Shown here: positions 51,142 through 59,917 of the stretch, piece by piece
How the letters are laid out: each line of letters begins with the position of its first letter
Position numbering within the stretch: position 1 is the first letter of the stretch
NCBI RefSeq assembly: GCF_900199205.1
Contig: NZ_OBMJ01000001.1
Coordinates: 5,449,001 to 5,513,000, forward strand
From: Streptomyces sp. 1331.2
GTDB taxonomy: Bacteria; Actinomycetota; Actinomycetes; Streptomycetales; Streptomycetaceae
Length of the DNA stretch: 64,000 nucleotides
Direction: 5' to 3'
Notes under the pieces: model-generated
Seen by the model: only the letters and a program-made list of their open reading frames with translations
Told to the model about the DNA's origin: nothing
The model's database searches: none
Made by a program: the position numbers and the translations under genes

Positions 51142-52002
51142 CTACAGGAACGCCCCGCTCGGCAGGTACGGCGTCGGCGGTCGCATCCCGCGCACCCCGA
51201 CGAAGCCCCCGGCCCGCGGTGTCAGCCCGACCTCCAGGCCGACGTCCAGCGCCCACTCCTGCTCCGCGGTGAGGAATTCGAGCCGGGCCTCGACGTCGTA
51301 CGGCACCCGGGCCAGCGCCTCGCGCAGCAGCCGGGCGGCGATCCGCTTGCTGGTGGCCGCCAGCAGCTTCACCGCGCCGCCGTCCCGGTAGCAGTAGCCG
51401 CTGCCGGCCAGCGCGTCGGCGATCAGCAGCTCCTCGAAGTGGCCCAGCATCAGCTCGTGGTCGGGCCCGTGCGCGGAGCCGCGCAGCCGGCGGTCCACCG
51501 AGTCCAGCAGGTGCAGGTGGGTGGCGTTGCCGCGGTGCACCGGAATGTCCCCGGGGTCGAGCAGCCCCTCCCGGTCGACCCGCCCGGACAGCCGCATCGC
51601 CGGGTGCAGGGTGAACCCGGCCATCCGGTAGCGGCGCGCCGCCGCCGCGGAGTCCGAGGCGCAGACCATCCCGCGCAGACAGCCCCGGGCGTGCGTCGCC
51701 GCCCGGTCCAGCAGCAGCCGCCCGACGCCCTTGCCCTGCGCGGACGGCCGCACCGCGTACAGGGACGGCGACCACAGTCCCTCCCGGCGCATCGACAGCA
51801 CCACCCCGACCGGCTCCCCGCCGCTCTCGGCCAGCCAGCAGCCCCCCGGGTCGGTGCGCGCCAGGTGTCTGGTCCGCGCCAGCTGGAGCGGCGTCGGCCG
51901 CGGCGCCGGCCCGGCACCGGCGGGGTCGGTGAACGCGGCGGCGGACAGCTCCTGGACGGCCTCCGCGTCCGCGGCGGTGTCCCTGACCGGGCGAAGGATC
52001 AT
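51142..52002 (-). CDS. GNAT-family acetyltransferase
   Basis: This 286-residue protein has an N-terminal GNAT domain with the acetyl-CoA loop SLYAVRPSAQGKGVGRLLLD. A C-terminal GNAT-like half (HELMLGHFEELLIADALAGS, then GAVKLLAATSKRIAARLLRE) follows, giving the tandem layout of two-domain GNATs. The start at 52002 (MILRPVRDTAADAEAV) is preceded by AGGATGG; an ATG three codons upstream is an alternative. The substrate is unknown. It is divergent from the Fe-S carrier gene. Confidence 0.88.
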   Translation of the reverse strand: MILRPVRDTAADAEAVQELSAAAFTDPAGAGPAPRPTPLQLARTRHLARTDPGGCWLAESGGEPVGVVLSMRREGLWSPSLYAVRPSAQGKGVGRLLLDRAATHARGCLRGMVCASDSAAAARRYRMAGFTLHPAMRLSGRVDREGLLDPGDIPVHRGNATHLHLLDSVDRRLRGSAHGPDHELMLGHFEELLIADALAGSGYCYRDGGAVKLLAATSKRIAARLLREALARVPYDVEARLEFLTAEQEWALDVGLEVGLTPRAGGFVGVRGMRPPTPYLPSGAFL

Positions 52003-52248
52003 GGGCACCATCCTGGCAGTCCGGCGGGCCGCCGCGGGGCCGGTTCGCACCGATCCGCACCCGGGGCGGTGACCGTCCCTGCCGGGTTGTGCGAGCATGG
52101 GGAGCGTAGGGGCCACGGGTGGCACACCCGTCCCGCGGGTAACCAGCCGCGAACAGGCCGCAGAAATCCATCGCCGTCCGGAAATGAATCCGGACGACCG
52201 GTGGTTGGCACTGGCGGCAGACCGTCGTCAAAGACCGGGAGAAAGCAG

Positions 52249-52602
52249 ATGACCGTCCAGGACGAGACCACCGTCGAGAGTGGCATCCTCCTTACCGATG
52301 CCGCCGCGGCCAAGGTCAAGGCCCTGCTGGAGCAGGAAGGCCGCGAGGACCTGGCGCTGCGCGTCGCCGTCCAGCCCGGCGGCTGCTCCGGCCTGCGTTA
52401 CCAGCTGTTCTTCGACGAGCGCTCGCTCGACGGCGACGTGATCAAGGACTTCGACGGTGTGAAGGTCGTCACCGACCGGATGAGCGCCCCGTACCTGGGC
52501 GGCGCCACCGTCGACTTCGTCGACACCATCGAGAAGCAGGGCTTCACCATCGACAACCCGAACGCCACCGGCTCCTGCGCCTGCGGCGACTCGTTCAGCT
52601 AA
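52249..52602 (+). CDS. A-type iron-sulfur carrier protein (ErpA/IscA)
   Basis: This 117-residue protein has the three conserved cluster-ligand Cys: VQPGGCSGLRYQLFF and GSCACGDSF at the C-terminus. It receives Fe-S clusters and passes them to apo-enzymes such as LipA and NadA in this window. The start at 52249 (MTVQDETTVE) has GGGAGAAAG upstream. It is a single-gene unit ending at a strong terminator. The cysteine desulfurase at 55 kb may supply sulfur. Confidence 0.95.
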   Translation: MTVQDETTVESGILLTDAAAAKVKALLEQEGREDLALRVAVQPGGCSGLRYQLFFDERSLDGDVIKDFDGVKVVTDRMSAPYLGGATVDFVDTIEKQGFTIDNPNATGSCACGDSFS

Positions 52603-52612
52603 GCCCGCTGCG

Positions 52613-52646
52613 AAAGGCGGCCCCGGGTGCTCCCGGGGCCGCCTTT
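52613..52646. terminator. Terminator after the Fe-S carrier gene
   Basis: AAAGGCGGCCCCGGG (52613-52627) pairs perfectly with CCCGGGGCCGCCTTT (52632-52646), loop TGCT, with a T-rich end. Confidence 0.9.
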
Positions 52647-52694
52647 TCGTTTCGGCCTGCGCGGGGGTGTGCCCACCCGCTCCTGGTCGGCCTG

Positions 52695-53375
52695 CTACTG
52701 GCCGGCGATGTCCGGGGCCACCGGGTCCGGTCCGGCGTGCGGGTCGCCCTCCAGCGGCAGCTCCTGCCCGCTGGTCCGGTCCACCACCGTCCGCCCGGCC
52801 AGCGGCGAGCGCAGGTCGGCCGAGACCGACTGCCGCTTGGCCAGCGCGTTGCAGACCTGCCCGGGCTGTACGGCCGGCGGGCCCGGCACGACCGTCACGT
52901 CCACCCGGCCCGGCTGCGACTCGTCCGCCTTCAGCGCGTACTTCGTGCAGACCCCGCCGAAGAAGTACACGGTCAGCTTGGTGGTGCCGTCCACCCGGTA
53001 GGCGACCGGCGGGCGGGTCGGCGGGGTCGAACCGTTCGGGTTGGGCTCGCCCGGCGCGATCCCGTTGCCCGGGGGAGTGGCCGGATCGGGCTTCCCGGGC
53101 GGCGGCGAAGCCGGGGTGGGGTCGAAGCCGGTCGGCGGCGTGGCCGGCTGGGTGGCGCCCGAGGGGCTGCCCGGCTCGGCGGTCGCGGACGGGCTGCCGG
53201 GGGGCGTCGGGGCCTGCGGGGAGGCGCTCGCCGAGGCCGAGGCACCGGCCGCGGCCGAGTCCGAGGCGGGCTTGCCGCCGCCGTCGCAACCGGCCACCGT
53301 CATCACCGTCGCCAGCGCCAGACCCGCCAGGGCCAGGGCCCGCCGACCGCGCCGCGGCATCGTCTCCAGATCCAT
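52695..53375 (-). CDS. Pro-rich lipoprotein of unknown function
   Basis: The N-terminus is a lipoprotein signal: MPRRGRRALALAGLALATVM, then the lipobox TVAGC at about residue 30. After it come about 100 residues of Pro/Ser/Thr/Gly linker, then a folded domain of about 90 residues (VDGTTKLTVYFFGGVCTKYA, then VPGPPAVQPGQVCNALAKRQ) with two Cys that may form a disulfide. It should be anchored outside the membrane. The start at 53375 has GGAGG upstream. I recognise no family for the folded domain. Confidence 0.85.
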   Translation of the reverse strand: MDLETMPRRGRRALALAGLALATVMTVAGCDGGGKPASDSAAAGASASASASPQAPTPPGSPSATAEPGSPSGATQPATPPTGFDPTPASPPPGKPDPATPPGNGIAPGEPNPNGSTPPTRPPVAYRVDGTTKLTVYFFGGVCTKYALKADESQPGRVDVTVVPGPPAVQPGQVCNALAKRQSVSADLRSPLAGRTVVDRTSGQELPLEGDPHAGPDPVAPDIAGQ

Positions 53376-53479
53376 CTGCACATCCTCCCGAGGGCTCAGC
53401 GGCGCCGCCTCCTCGGCCGCTCCGCGCGGATGTGACGTGCTCCGGACCGATCCGGTTCCGCCGCGGATCCGGTACGGCT

Positions 53480-53686
53480 TCAGAGGCCGTACTCGGGCAT
53501 TCCGGCGACCACCCGCCGAGCCCCGGAGGGGACCCGGAAACCGGCGGACACCGGGGCCGTGGGCTCCGGGCCGGCCGTCAGCTGGGGCCAGAACCGGCGC
53601 AGCCGTCGGGAGGAGTCCACCAGGGCGTCCAGGGTCTCGCCGTCCTCGGCGCGCAGGCCGGGCACAGGGGAGTGGTCGGTCGTCAT
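53480..53686 (-). CDS. Small hypothetical protein, 68 aa
   Basis: The frame (MTTDHSPVPGLRAEDGETLD, then ALVDSSRRLRRFWPQLTAGP, then FRVPSGARRVVAGMPEYGL) has good codon bias and lies 104 bp upstream of the lipoprotein gene in the same direction. It looks like a small cytoplasmic protein with one amphipathic helix. Its start lies 279 bp from that of the divergent PfkB kinase gene. No function can be assigned. Confidence 0.6.
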   Translation of the reverse strand: MTTDHSPVPGLRAEDGETLDALVDSSRRLRRFWPQLTAGPEPTAPVSAGFRVPSGARRVVAGMPEYGL

Positions 53687-53965
53687 CGGGCATCGCTCCG
53701 ATCCAGGGCCGTGGCCGCACTGCCACGGTCGACGTCGGGGCCCACCCGCGCGGCGGGCCTCCTGAGGCCGACCCTAGGCCGGGGTTCGGGCCGCCCACCA
53801 GTGCTACCCGGAGGTAGTACACGTTCGACGGCAACGGGTGCCACCATGGCCGAGCGGGCGGCAACTTGGGCCACTCCTGCCTGGCCGCGTCGCCCGGCCG
53901 GGTACCGTAAGTGGGTTCGCCCCTGCATGCCCGCTGGCCCAGTAGCCATCCTGAGGAGACCTTCC

Positions 53966-54943
53966 GTGCGTATCGCCGTCGCCGGCTCGATCGCCACCGA
54001 CCACCTGATGACGTTCCCCGGCCGGTTCGCCGACCAGCTCGTCGCCGAGCAGCTGCACACCGTGTCGCTGTCCTTCCTGGTCGACACCCTGGACATCCGC
54101 CGCGGCGGGGTCGCGCCGAACATCGCCTTCGGCATGGGCGTGCTCGGGCTCCGCCCGGTCCTGGTCGGCGCCGCCGGTGCGGACTTCGCCGAGTACCGCA
54201 GCTGGCTGGAGCGCAACAACGTGGACTGCGACTCCGTCCACATCTCCGAGACCCGGCACACGGCCCGCTTCATGTGCACCACGGACGAGGACCACAACCA
54301 GATCGCCTCGTTCTACACCGGTGCCATGGCCGAGGCCCGCAGCATCGAGCTGAAGCCGATCGCCGACCGCGTCGGCGGCCTGGACCTCGTCCTGATCGGC
54401 GCCGACGACCCGCAGGGCATGGTCCGCCACACCCAGGAGTGCCGCACCCGCGGCTACGCCTTCGCCGCCGACCCCTCCCAGCAGCTGGCCCGCCTGGACG
54501 GCCACGACATCCGCGAGATCGTGGACGGCGCCGCGTACCTCTTCACCAACGAGTACGAGGCCGCGCTGATCGAGACCAAGACCGGCTGGGACGCCGAGGA
54601 GCTGCTGACCCGCGTCGGCACCCGGATCACCACCCTGGGCAGCAAGGGCGTCCGGATCGAGCGCAAGGGCGAGGCCCCGATCCTGGTCGGCTGCGCCAAG
54701 GAGGACGCGAAGGTCGACCCGACCGGCGTCGGCGACGCCTTCCGGGCCGGCTTCCTCGCCGGCCTGTCCTGGGAGCTCGACCTGGAGCGCTCCGCCCAGC
54801 TCGGCTGCATGCTCGCCACCCTGGTGATCGAGACCGTCGGCACCCAGGAGTACGAGCTGCGCCCGGCCGCCTTCCTCAAGCGCTTCGAGGACACCTACGG
54901 CGCCGAGGCGGCCGCCGAGATCCGCGCGCGCCTGGTCAAGTAG
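53966..54943 (+). CDS. PfkB-family carbohydrate/nucleoside kinase
   Basis: This 325-residue ribokinase-like enzyme shows VAGSIATDHLMTFPGRFADQ at the start, RRGGVAPNIAFGMGVLGLRP (substrate pocket) and the anion-hole/catalytic motif KVDPTGVGDAFRAGFLAGLS. It is close to the actinobacterial group containing mycobacterial adenosine kinase, so adenosine or a related nucleoside is the best guess. The GTG start at 53966 has GAGGAG upstream. It overlaps the 3' end of the convergent cysteine desulfurase gene by 8 nt. Confidence 0.88.
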   Translation: MRIAVAGSIATDHLMTFPGRFADQLVAEQLHTVSLSFLVDTLDIRRGGVAPNIAFGMGVLGLRPVLVGAAGADFAEYRSWLERNNVDCDSVHISETRHTARFMCTTDEDHNQIASFYTGAMAEARSIELKPIADRVGGLDLVLIGADDPQGMVRHTQECRTRGYAFAADPSQQLARLDGHDIREIVDGAAYLFTNEYEAALIETKTGWDAEELLTRVGTRITTLGSKGVRIERKGEAPILVGCAKEDAKVDPTGVGDAFRAGFLAGLSWELDLERSAQLGCMLATLVIETVGTQEYELRPAAFLKRFEDTYGAEAAAEIRARLVK

Positions 54944-56339
54944 TACGCCGGACGACGAGGTAGGCCGAGCCCCGGTCGCCGCCGTAGTCGGCGGCCGGGG
55001 CCTCGCCCGCGTACTCCTGCCCGCGCATCTCGCACCAGGCCGGGATGTCCAGTCGGGCCGCCTCGTCGTCCGCCAGCACGACCACCGTGCCGCCCGGCGG
55101 CACCTCGCCGATCCGCTTCGCCAACTCGATCACCGGCAGCGGGCACCGCTTGCCCAGGGCGTCGATGACGAGGGTGGCGGCCTCCGCCGTCGCCTTCGGC
55201 GCCGGCAGGTCCAGCCCCAGCGGCGCCCGGACCCCGGCCACCAGGTCGGGCAGCACGGCGAGGAAGCGCTCCACGTCGGCCTCGGCCGTCCCGTACGGCA
55301 GCGAGACCCGGACGTTCCCCTCGGTGAGCACCCCCATCGCGGCCAGCACATGGCTGGGCGTCAGGGTGGAGGAGGTGCAGGAGGAGCCGGAGGAGACCGC
55401 GAAGCCCGCCCGGTCCAGCTCGGTCAGCAGCACCTCGCCGTCCACGTACAGGCAGGAGAAGGTGACGATGTGCGGCAGCCGCCGCACCGGGTCGCCGACC
55501 ACCTCGACCTCGGGCACCAGCTGCGGCACCCGGGCCCGGATCCGCTCCACCAGCGCGTGCAGCCGGGCGTTCTCCTGCTCCGCCTCGGCCCGTACGGCCC
55601 GCAGCGAGGCGGCCGCGGCCACGATCGCCGGGACGTTGACGTAGCCGGGCACCCGGCCGCCCTCGCGCTCGTCGGCGGGCAGCGGCGAGGCGTACCGGAC
55701 GCCCTTGCGCACCGCCAGCACCCCGACCCCTGGCGGGCCGCCCCACTTGTGGGCGCTCGCGGTCAGCAGTGACCAGCCGGCCGGGACGTCCACCCGCCCG
55801 GCGCTCTGCGCCGCGTCGACCAGCAGCGGGACGCCGGCGTCGGCGCACAGCGCGGCGACCTCGCCGACCGGCTGGACGGTGCCCACCTCGTGGTTGGCGC
55901 TCTGCAGCGCGGCCAGGGCGGTGTCCGGGCGCAGCAGCGCGCCGAAGGCCTCCGGGTCGACCCGGCCGCCCCGGTCCACCGGGACCACCGAGACCTCCCC
56001 GCCCGCGGCCTCGTGGCGCTCGGCGACGTGCAGCACGCTGGAGTGCTCCACCGCCGAGTGCACCAGGTGGCCGCCGCGCCGCCGGTTCCCGGCCAGGGCG
56101 CCCAGCAGGCCGAGTTGGACGGCCTGCGTCCCGCTCGCGGTGAAGGCGATCTCGTCGGCCCGGGCGCCGAGCACCGCGGCGACCGTCTCCCGGGCGGCGT
56201 CGAGCAGCATCCGGGCCTGCCGGCCGGAGCGGTACAGCCGGGCCGGATCGGCCCAGCCCTCGTCCAGGGCGGCGGTCAGTGCCTGCCGCGCGACGGGGTG
56301 CAGAGGGGCCGTCGAGGCCGCGTCGAAGTACACGGTCAC
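54936..56339 (-). CDS. Cysteine desulfurase fused to a TusA-like sulfur carrier
   Basis: The N-terminal approximately 375 residues are a NifS/IscS-type desulfurase: SANHEVGTVQPVGEVAALCA, PLP Lys in LLTASAHKWGGPPGVGVLAV, catalytic Cys in FAVSSGSSCTSSTLTPSHVL. The last approximately 75 residues are a TusA domain with its sulfur-accepting Cys in ALGKRCPLPVIELAKRIGEV. The enzyme takes sulfur from cysteine and can hand it to its own carrier domain. GTG 56339 (VTVYFDAASTAP) was chosen by family length. GTG 56351 would add four residues including a TTA leucine codon. The nearby Fe-S carrier is a possible client. Confidence 0.9.
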   Translation of the reverse strand: MTVYFDAASTAPLHPVARQALTAALDEGWADPARLYRSGRQARMLLDAARETVAAVLGARADEIAFTASGTQAVQLGLLGALAGNRRRGGHLVHSAVEHSSVLHVAERHEAAGGEVSVVPVDRGGRVDPEAFGALLRPDTALAALQSANHEVGTVQPVGEVAALCADAGVPLLVDAAQSAGRVDVPAGWSLLTASAHKWGGPPGVGVLAVRKGVRYASPLPADEREGGRVPGYVNVPAIVAAAASLRAVRAEAEQENARLHALVERIRARVPQLVPEVEVVGDPVRRLPHIVTFSCLYVDGEVLLTELDRAGFAVSSGSSCTSSTLTPSHVLAAMGVLTEGNVRVSLPYGTAEADVERFLAVLPDLVAGVRAPLGLDLPAPKATAEAATLVIDALGKRCPLPVIELAKRIGEVPPGGTVVVLADDEAARLDIPAWCEMRGQEYAGEAPAADYGGDRGSAYLVVRRTT

Positions 56340-56702
56340 ATTTAACGCCACACCCCGGGCGCGTTCCGGCCCGGCCGCACGGCTCACCCACCGTCAGTCG
56401 ATCACCCCGAATGTCCGCTTCGTCCGCGTCCGACGGATCGTCACGGCCGTTGTTCGAGGTCATCCCCCGATCGGGCGTACGGACCTCGGATGCCTACGAT
56501 GACCTGCGGCGCAGCCCCCACCGGCCCTGATCGGGCTACCGGGCGGCGCGTTACCGGGGGCTGCCCGTCAGGAGCGCATAAGGCTGGAGTAGGGTTTGGC
56601 CCGCATAAGCATTCAAACCGTGCCCGTGGACGGGTCGCCGGGGAGGCTCACACTCCTCCCCGGGGCGACGCGAAGGCGGGCGAGACTTCGGGAAGGCGCT
56701 AC
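56340..56702. other. Divergent promoter region between the desulfurase fusion and ctaC
   Basis: These 363 bp contain no convincing gene. The lower-GC stretch at 56590-56630 (GAGTAGGGTTTGGCCCGCAT) probably holds the ctaC promoter. GGAAGG precedes the ctaC start. I see no strong repeat. Confidence 0.4.
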
Positions 56703-57557
56703 GTGAGTCCCAACGGCTCCGACCGCTCGCCGCGGCGCACGATGCGGCGGAAGCTGCCTCAGGCGCTGGCACTGGGCCTCGTCATCGCGACCGCCACCGG
56801 CTGCTCGGCCAACGACCTCCCCAGGCTTGGCCTCCCGAGCCCCGTCACCAAGGAAGGGCCGATGGTCCTCCAGATGTGGCAGGGGTCCTGGATCGCGGCG
56901 CTGGTGGTCGGCGTACTGATGTGGGGTCTGATCATCTGGAGCGTGATCTTCCACCGGCGCAAGCGCACCGGTGTGGAGGTCCCCCCGCAGACCCGGTACA
57001 ACGTGCCCATCGAGGCGCTCTACACCGCGGTCCCCATCATCATCGTTTCGGTGCTCTTCTACTTCGTTGCCCGCGACGAGAGCAAGCTGACCGCCGTCTC
57101 CGAGAAGCCGCAGCACTACGTCAACGTGGTCGGCTTCCAGTGGAGCTGGGCGTTCAACTACGAGAACACCGAGACCCCTGACCCGGCCAACAAGGACGCC
57201 GCCTACGAGGTCGGCACTCCCAAGGACGCTCCGACGCTCTGGCTGCCGGTCAACGAGACGGTCCAGTTCCGTCTCACCTCGCGTGACGTCATCCACGACT
57301 TCTGGCCCGTCAACTTCATGATGAAGATGGACGTCGTGCCGGGCGTGGTGAACAAGTTCGAGGTCACCCCGACCGTCAAGGGCGAGTACATGGGCAAGTG
57401 TGCCGAGCTCTGCGGCACCGACCACTCGCGCATGCTGTTCAACGTCAAGGTCGTCGATCGCGCCGACTACGACAAGCACCTGGCCGAGCTTCGCGCCAAG
57501 GGCCAGAACGGTGCGGTGCCCTCCGGCCTCATCACCATGGGAAGTGAAGAGAAGTGA
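56703..57557 (+). CDS. ctaC: Cytochrome c oxidase subunit II
   Basis: This 284-residue aa3-type oxidase subunit receives electrons through a CuA centre. It has a lipoprotein-like signal (LALGLVIATATGC), two membrane helices (WIAALVVGVLMWGLIIWSVI and ALYTAVPIIIVSVLFYFVAR), GFQWSWAFNYEN and the CuA ligands in DVIHDFW and MGKCAELCGTDHSRM. The GTG start at 56703 has GGAAGG upstream. Its stop overlaps the ctaD start, so the cta genes are coupled. Confidence 0.96.
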   Translation: MSPNGSDRSPRRTMRRKLPQALALGLVIATATGCSANDLPRLGLPSPVTKEGPMVLQMWQGSWIAALVVGVLMWGLIIWSVIFHRRKRTGVEVPPQTRYNVPIEALYTAVPIIIVSVLFYFVARDESKLTAVSEKPQHYVNVVGFQWSWAFNYENTETPDPANKDAAYEVGTPKDAPTLWLPVNETVQFRLTSRDVIHDFWPVNFMMKMDVVPGVVNKFEVTPTVKGEYMGKCAELCGTDHSRMLFNVKVVDRADYDKHLAELRAKGQNGAVPSGLITMGSEEK

Positions 57558-59329
57558 CCATCCTCAACGAGCCCGCCGCGGCCGGCGGGGGCGCCGAGGC
57601 CGTCACGGTCGGGGCGCAGCGGACCCGGAAGCCGGGTTCGACCATCATCAAGTGGCTGACCACCACTGACCACAAGACGATCGGCACCCTGTACCTGGGC
57701 ACGTCGTTCGCCTTCTTCCTGATCGGTGGCATCCTCGCCCTGGTCATGCGTGCCGAGCTGGCTCGTCCCGGGACCCAGATCCTGTCGAACGAGCAGTTCA
57801 ACCAGGCGTTCACGATGCACGGCACGATCATGCTGCTGATGTTCGCGACGCCGCTGTTCGCGGGCTTCGCGAACTGGATCATGCCGCTGCAGATCGGCGC
57901 CCCGGACGTGGCGTTCCCGCGTCTGAACATGTTCGCGTACTGGCTGTACCTCTTCGGTTCGACCATCGCGGTCTGCGGCTTCCTGACCCCGAACGGCGCC
58001 GCCAACTTCGGTTGGTTCGCCTACTCCCCGCTGTCGGACGCGGTGCACTCGCCCGGCGTCGGCGGCGACATGTGGATCATGGGTCTGGCCTTCTCCGGCT
58101 TCGGCACGATCCTCGGTGCGGTCAACTTCATCACCACGATCATCTGCATGCGCGCCCCGGGCATGACGATGTTCCGGATGTCGATCTTCGTCTGGAACGT
58201 CCTGCTGACCTCGGTGCTGGTCCTGCTGGCCTTCCCGGTCCTGGCCGCCGCGCTGTTCGCCCTGGAGGCCGACCGCAAGTTCGGTGCCCACGTTTTCGAC
58301 CCGGCCAACGGCGGGGCGATGCTCTGGCAGCACCTGTTCTGGTTCTTCGGCCACCCCGAGGTGTACATCATCGCGCTGCCGTTCTTCGGCATCGTGTCGG
58401 AGATCATCCCGGTCTTCAGCCGCAAGCCGATGTTCGGCTACTCCGGTCTGATCGCGGCCACCATCGCGATCGCCGGTCTGTCCGTGACGGTGTGGGCGCA
58501 CCACATGTACGTCACCGGACAGGTCCTGCTGCCGTTCTTCTCGTTCATGACCTTCCTGATCGCGGTCCCGACCGGTGTGAAGTTCTTCAACTGGGTCGGC
58601 ACCATGTGGAAGGGCTCGCTGAGCTTCGAGACCCCGATGCTCTGGACGGTCGGCTTCCTGGTCACCTTCCTCTTCGGTGGTCTGACCGGTGTCCTGCTCG
58701 CCTCGCCGCCGATCGACTTCCACGTCTCGGACTCGTACTTCGTCGTCGCCCACTTCCACTACGTGGTCTTCGGCACCGTCGTCTTCGCGATGTTCGCCGG
58801 CTTCCACTTCTGGTGGCCGAAGATGACCGGCAAGATGCTGGACGAGCGCCTCGGCAAGATCACCTTCTGGACGCTGTTCTTCGGCTTCCACACCACCTTC
58901 CTGGTGCAGCACTGGCTCGGCGCGGAGGGCATGCCCCGCCGCTACGCCGACTACCTGGCCTCGGACGGCTTCACCACCCTGAACACCGTCTCGACCATCG
59001 GCTCCTTCGTGCTCGGCCTGTCGATCCTGCCGTTCCTCTACAACGTCTGGAAGACCGCCAAGTACGGCGAGAAGGTCACCGTGGACGACCCGTGGGGCTT
59101 CGGCCGCTCCCTGGAGTGGGCGACCTCCTGCCCGCCGCCGCGGCACAACTTCCTCACCCTGCCCCGGATCCGCTCCGAATCCCCGGCCTTCGACCTCCAC
59201 CACCCGGAGATCGCCGCGCTGGACTACCTGGAGAACCACGGTGAGCCGGCCAAGCACCTCGCCGGCGTGACCCCGGCGAAGTACGACGCCCCGAAGCTGG
59301 GCAAGGGCAACAAGGAGGGCGACGCCTGA
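57554..59329 (+). CDS. ctaD: Cytochrome c oxidase subunit I
   Basis: This 591-residue, 12-helix subunit holds haem a and the haem a3-CuB centre. The low-spin haem ligand is in FTMHGTIMLLMF. CuB and active-site residues appear in WQHLFWFFGHPEVYII and VWAHHMYVTG, and FVVAHFHYVVFG carries the last haem ligands. It reduces oxygen and pumps protons as part of the actinobacterial bcc-aa3 supercomplex. The GTG start overlaps the ctaC stop, and its TGA overlaps the ctaF ATG (TGATG). Confidence 0.97.
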   Translation: MTILNEPAAAGGGAEAVTVGAQRTRKPGSTIIKWLTTTDHKTIGTLYLGTSFAFFLIGGILALVMRAELARPGTQILSNEQFNQAFTMHGTIMLLMFATPLFAGFANWIMPLQIGAPDVAFPRLNMFAYWLYLFGSTIAVCGFLTPNGAANFGWFAYSPLSDAVHSPGVGGDMWIMGLAFSGFGTILGAVNFITTIICMRAPGMTMFRMSIFVWNVLLTSVLVLLAFPVLAAALFALEADRKFGAHVFDPANGGAMLWQHLFWFFGHPEVYIIALPFFGIVSEIIPVFSRKPMFGYSGLIAATIAIAGLSVTVWAHHMYVTGQVLLPFFSFMTFLIAVPTGVKFFNWVGTMWKGSLSFETPMLWTVGFLVTFLFGGLTGVLLASPPIDFHVSDSYFVVAHFHYVVFGTVVFAMFAGFHFWWPKMTGKMLDERLGKITFWTLFFGFHTTFLVQHWLGAEGMPRRYADYLASDGFTTLNTVSTIGSFVLGLSILPFLYNVWKTAKYGEKVTVDDPWGFGRSLEWATSCPPPRHNFLTLPRIRSESPAFDLHHPEIAALDYLENHGEPAKHLAGVTPAKYDAPKLGKGNKEGDA

Positions 59330-59745
59330 TGAAGGAACAGGGAAAGATCTTCCTTGGCCTGTCGGTCTTCGTGCTGGCGATGGCCATCACCTACGGCCTG
59401 TGGACCAACAACTCGGGGCCGGGCCTGGAGGCCGCCGGTACCACCGCGCTGTTCCTGGCCTTCGCGCTGTGCGCCTTCATCGGGTACTACCTCGCCTTCA
59501 CCGCCCGCCGGGTGGACAGCGGCGCGGGTGACAACCCCGAGGCCGAGGTCGCGGACGACGCCGGCGAGCTGGGCTTCTTCGCCCCGCACAGCTGGCAGCC
59601 GCTCTCGCTGGCGCTCGGTGGCGCGCTGGCCTTCCTGGGCGTGATCTTCGGCTGGTGGCTGATGTTCTGGGCCGCCCCGATCATCATGATCGGCATCTTC
59701 GGATGGGTCTTCGAGTTCTACCGGGGCGAGAACCAGAACCAGTAG
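59329..59745 (+). CDS. ctaF: Cytochrome c oxidase subunit IV, actinobacterial
   Basis: This 138-residue protein has four predicted membrane helices (FLGLSVFVLAMAITYGLW, TALFLAFALCAFIGYYLAFT, LALGGALAFLGVIFGWWLMF, PIIMIGIFGWVFEF). It matches the actinobacterial subunit IV that stabilises the aa3 oxidase. It overlaps ctaD by one nucleotide and is the last gene of the operon, followed by a strong terminator. Confidence 0.95.
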   Translation: MKEQGKIFLGLSVFVLAMAITYGLWTNNSGPGLEAAGTTALFLAFALCAFIGYYLAFTARRVDSGAGDNPEAEVADDAGELGFFAPHSWQPLSLALGGALAFLGVIFGWWLMFWAAPIIMIGIFGWVFEFYRGENQNQ

Positions 59746-59761
59746 GGTTCCCGCTCGCCGA

Positions 59762-59803
59762 CACCAGGGCCGGTCCTCCCGCACGGGGGGACCGGCCCTG
59801 GTG
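59762..59803. terminator. cta operon terminator
   Basis: CACCAGGGCCGGTCC pairs with GGACCGGCCCTGGTG (59762-59776 and 59789-59803), extended by four inner pairs with G-T wobble. It lies 17 bp after ctaF. Confidence 0.88.
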
Positions 59804-59917
59804 CATCTCCTGGGTGACGGCCTCACTCAGCCGGGTGAACGGCGCGTCCCCTGGATGTCGCTCCGCCAGAAGGCGTTCCTACGATCAGATCAATCGTGCG
59901 AACCCTCGGAGGCGGTC

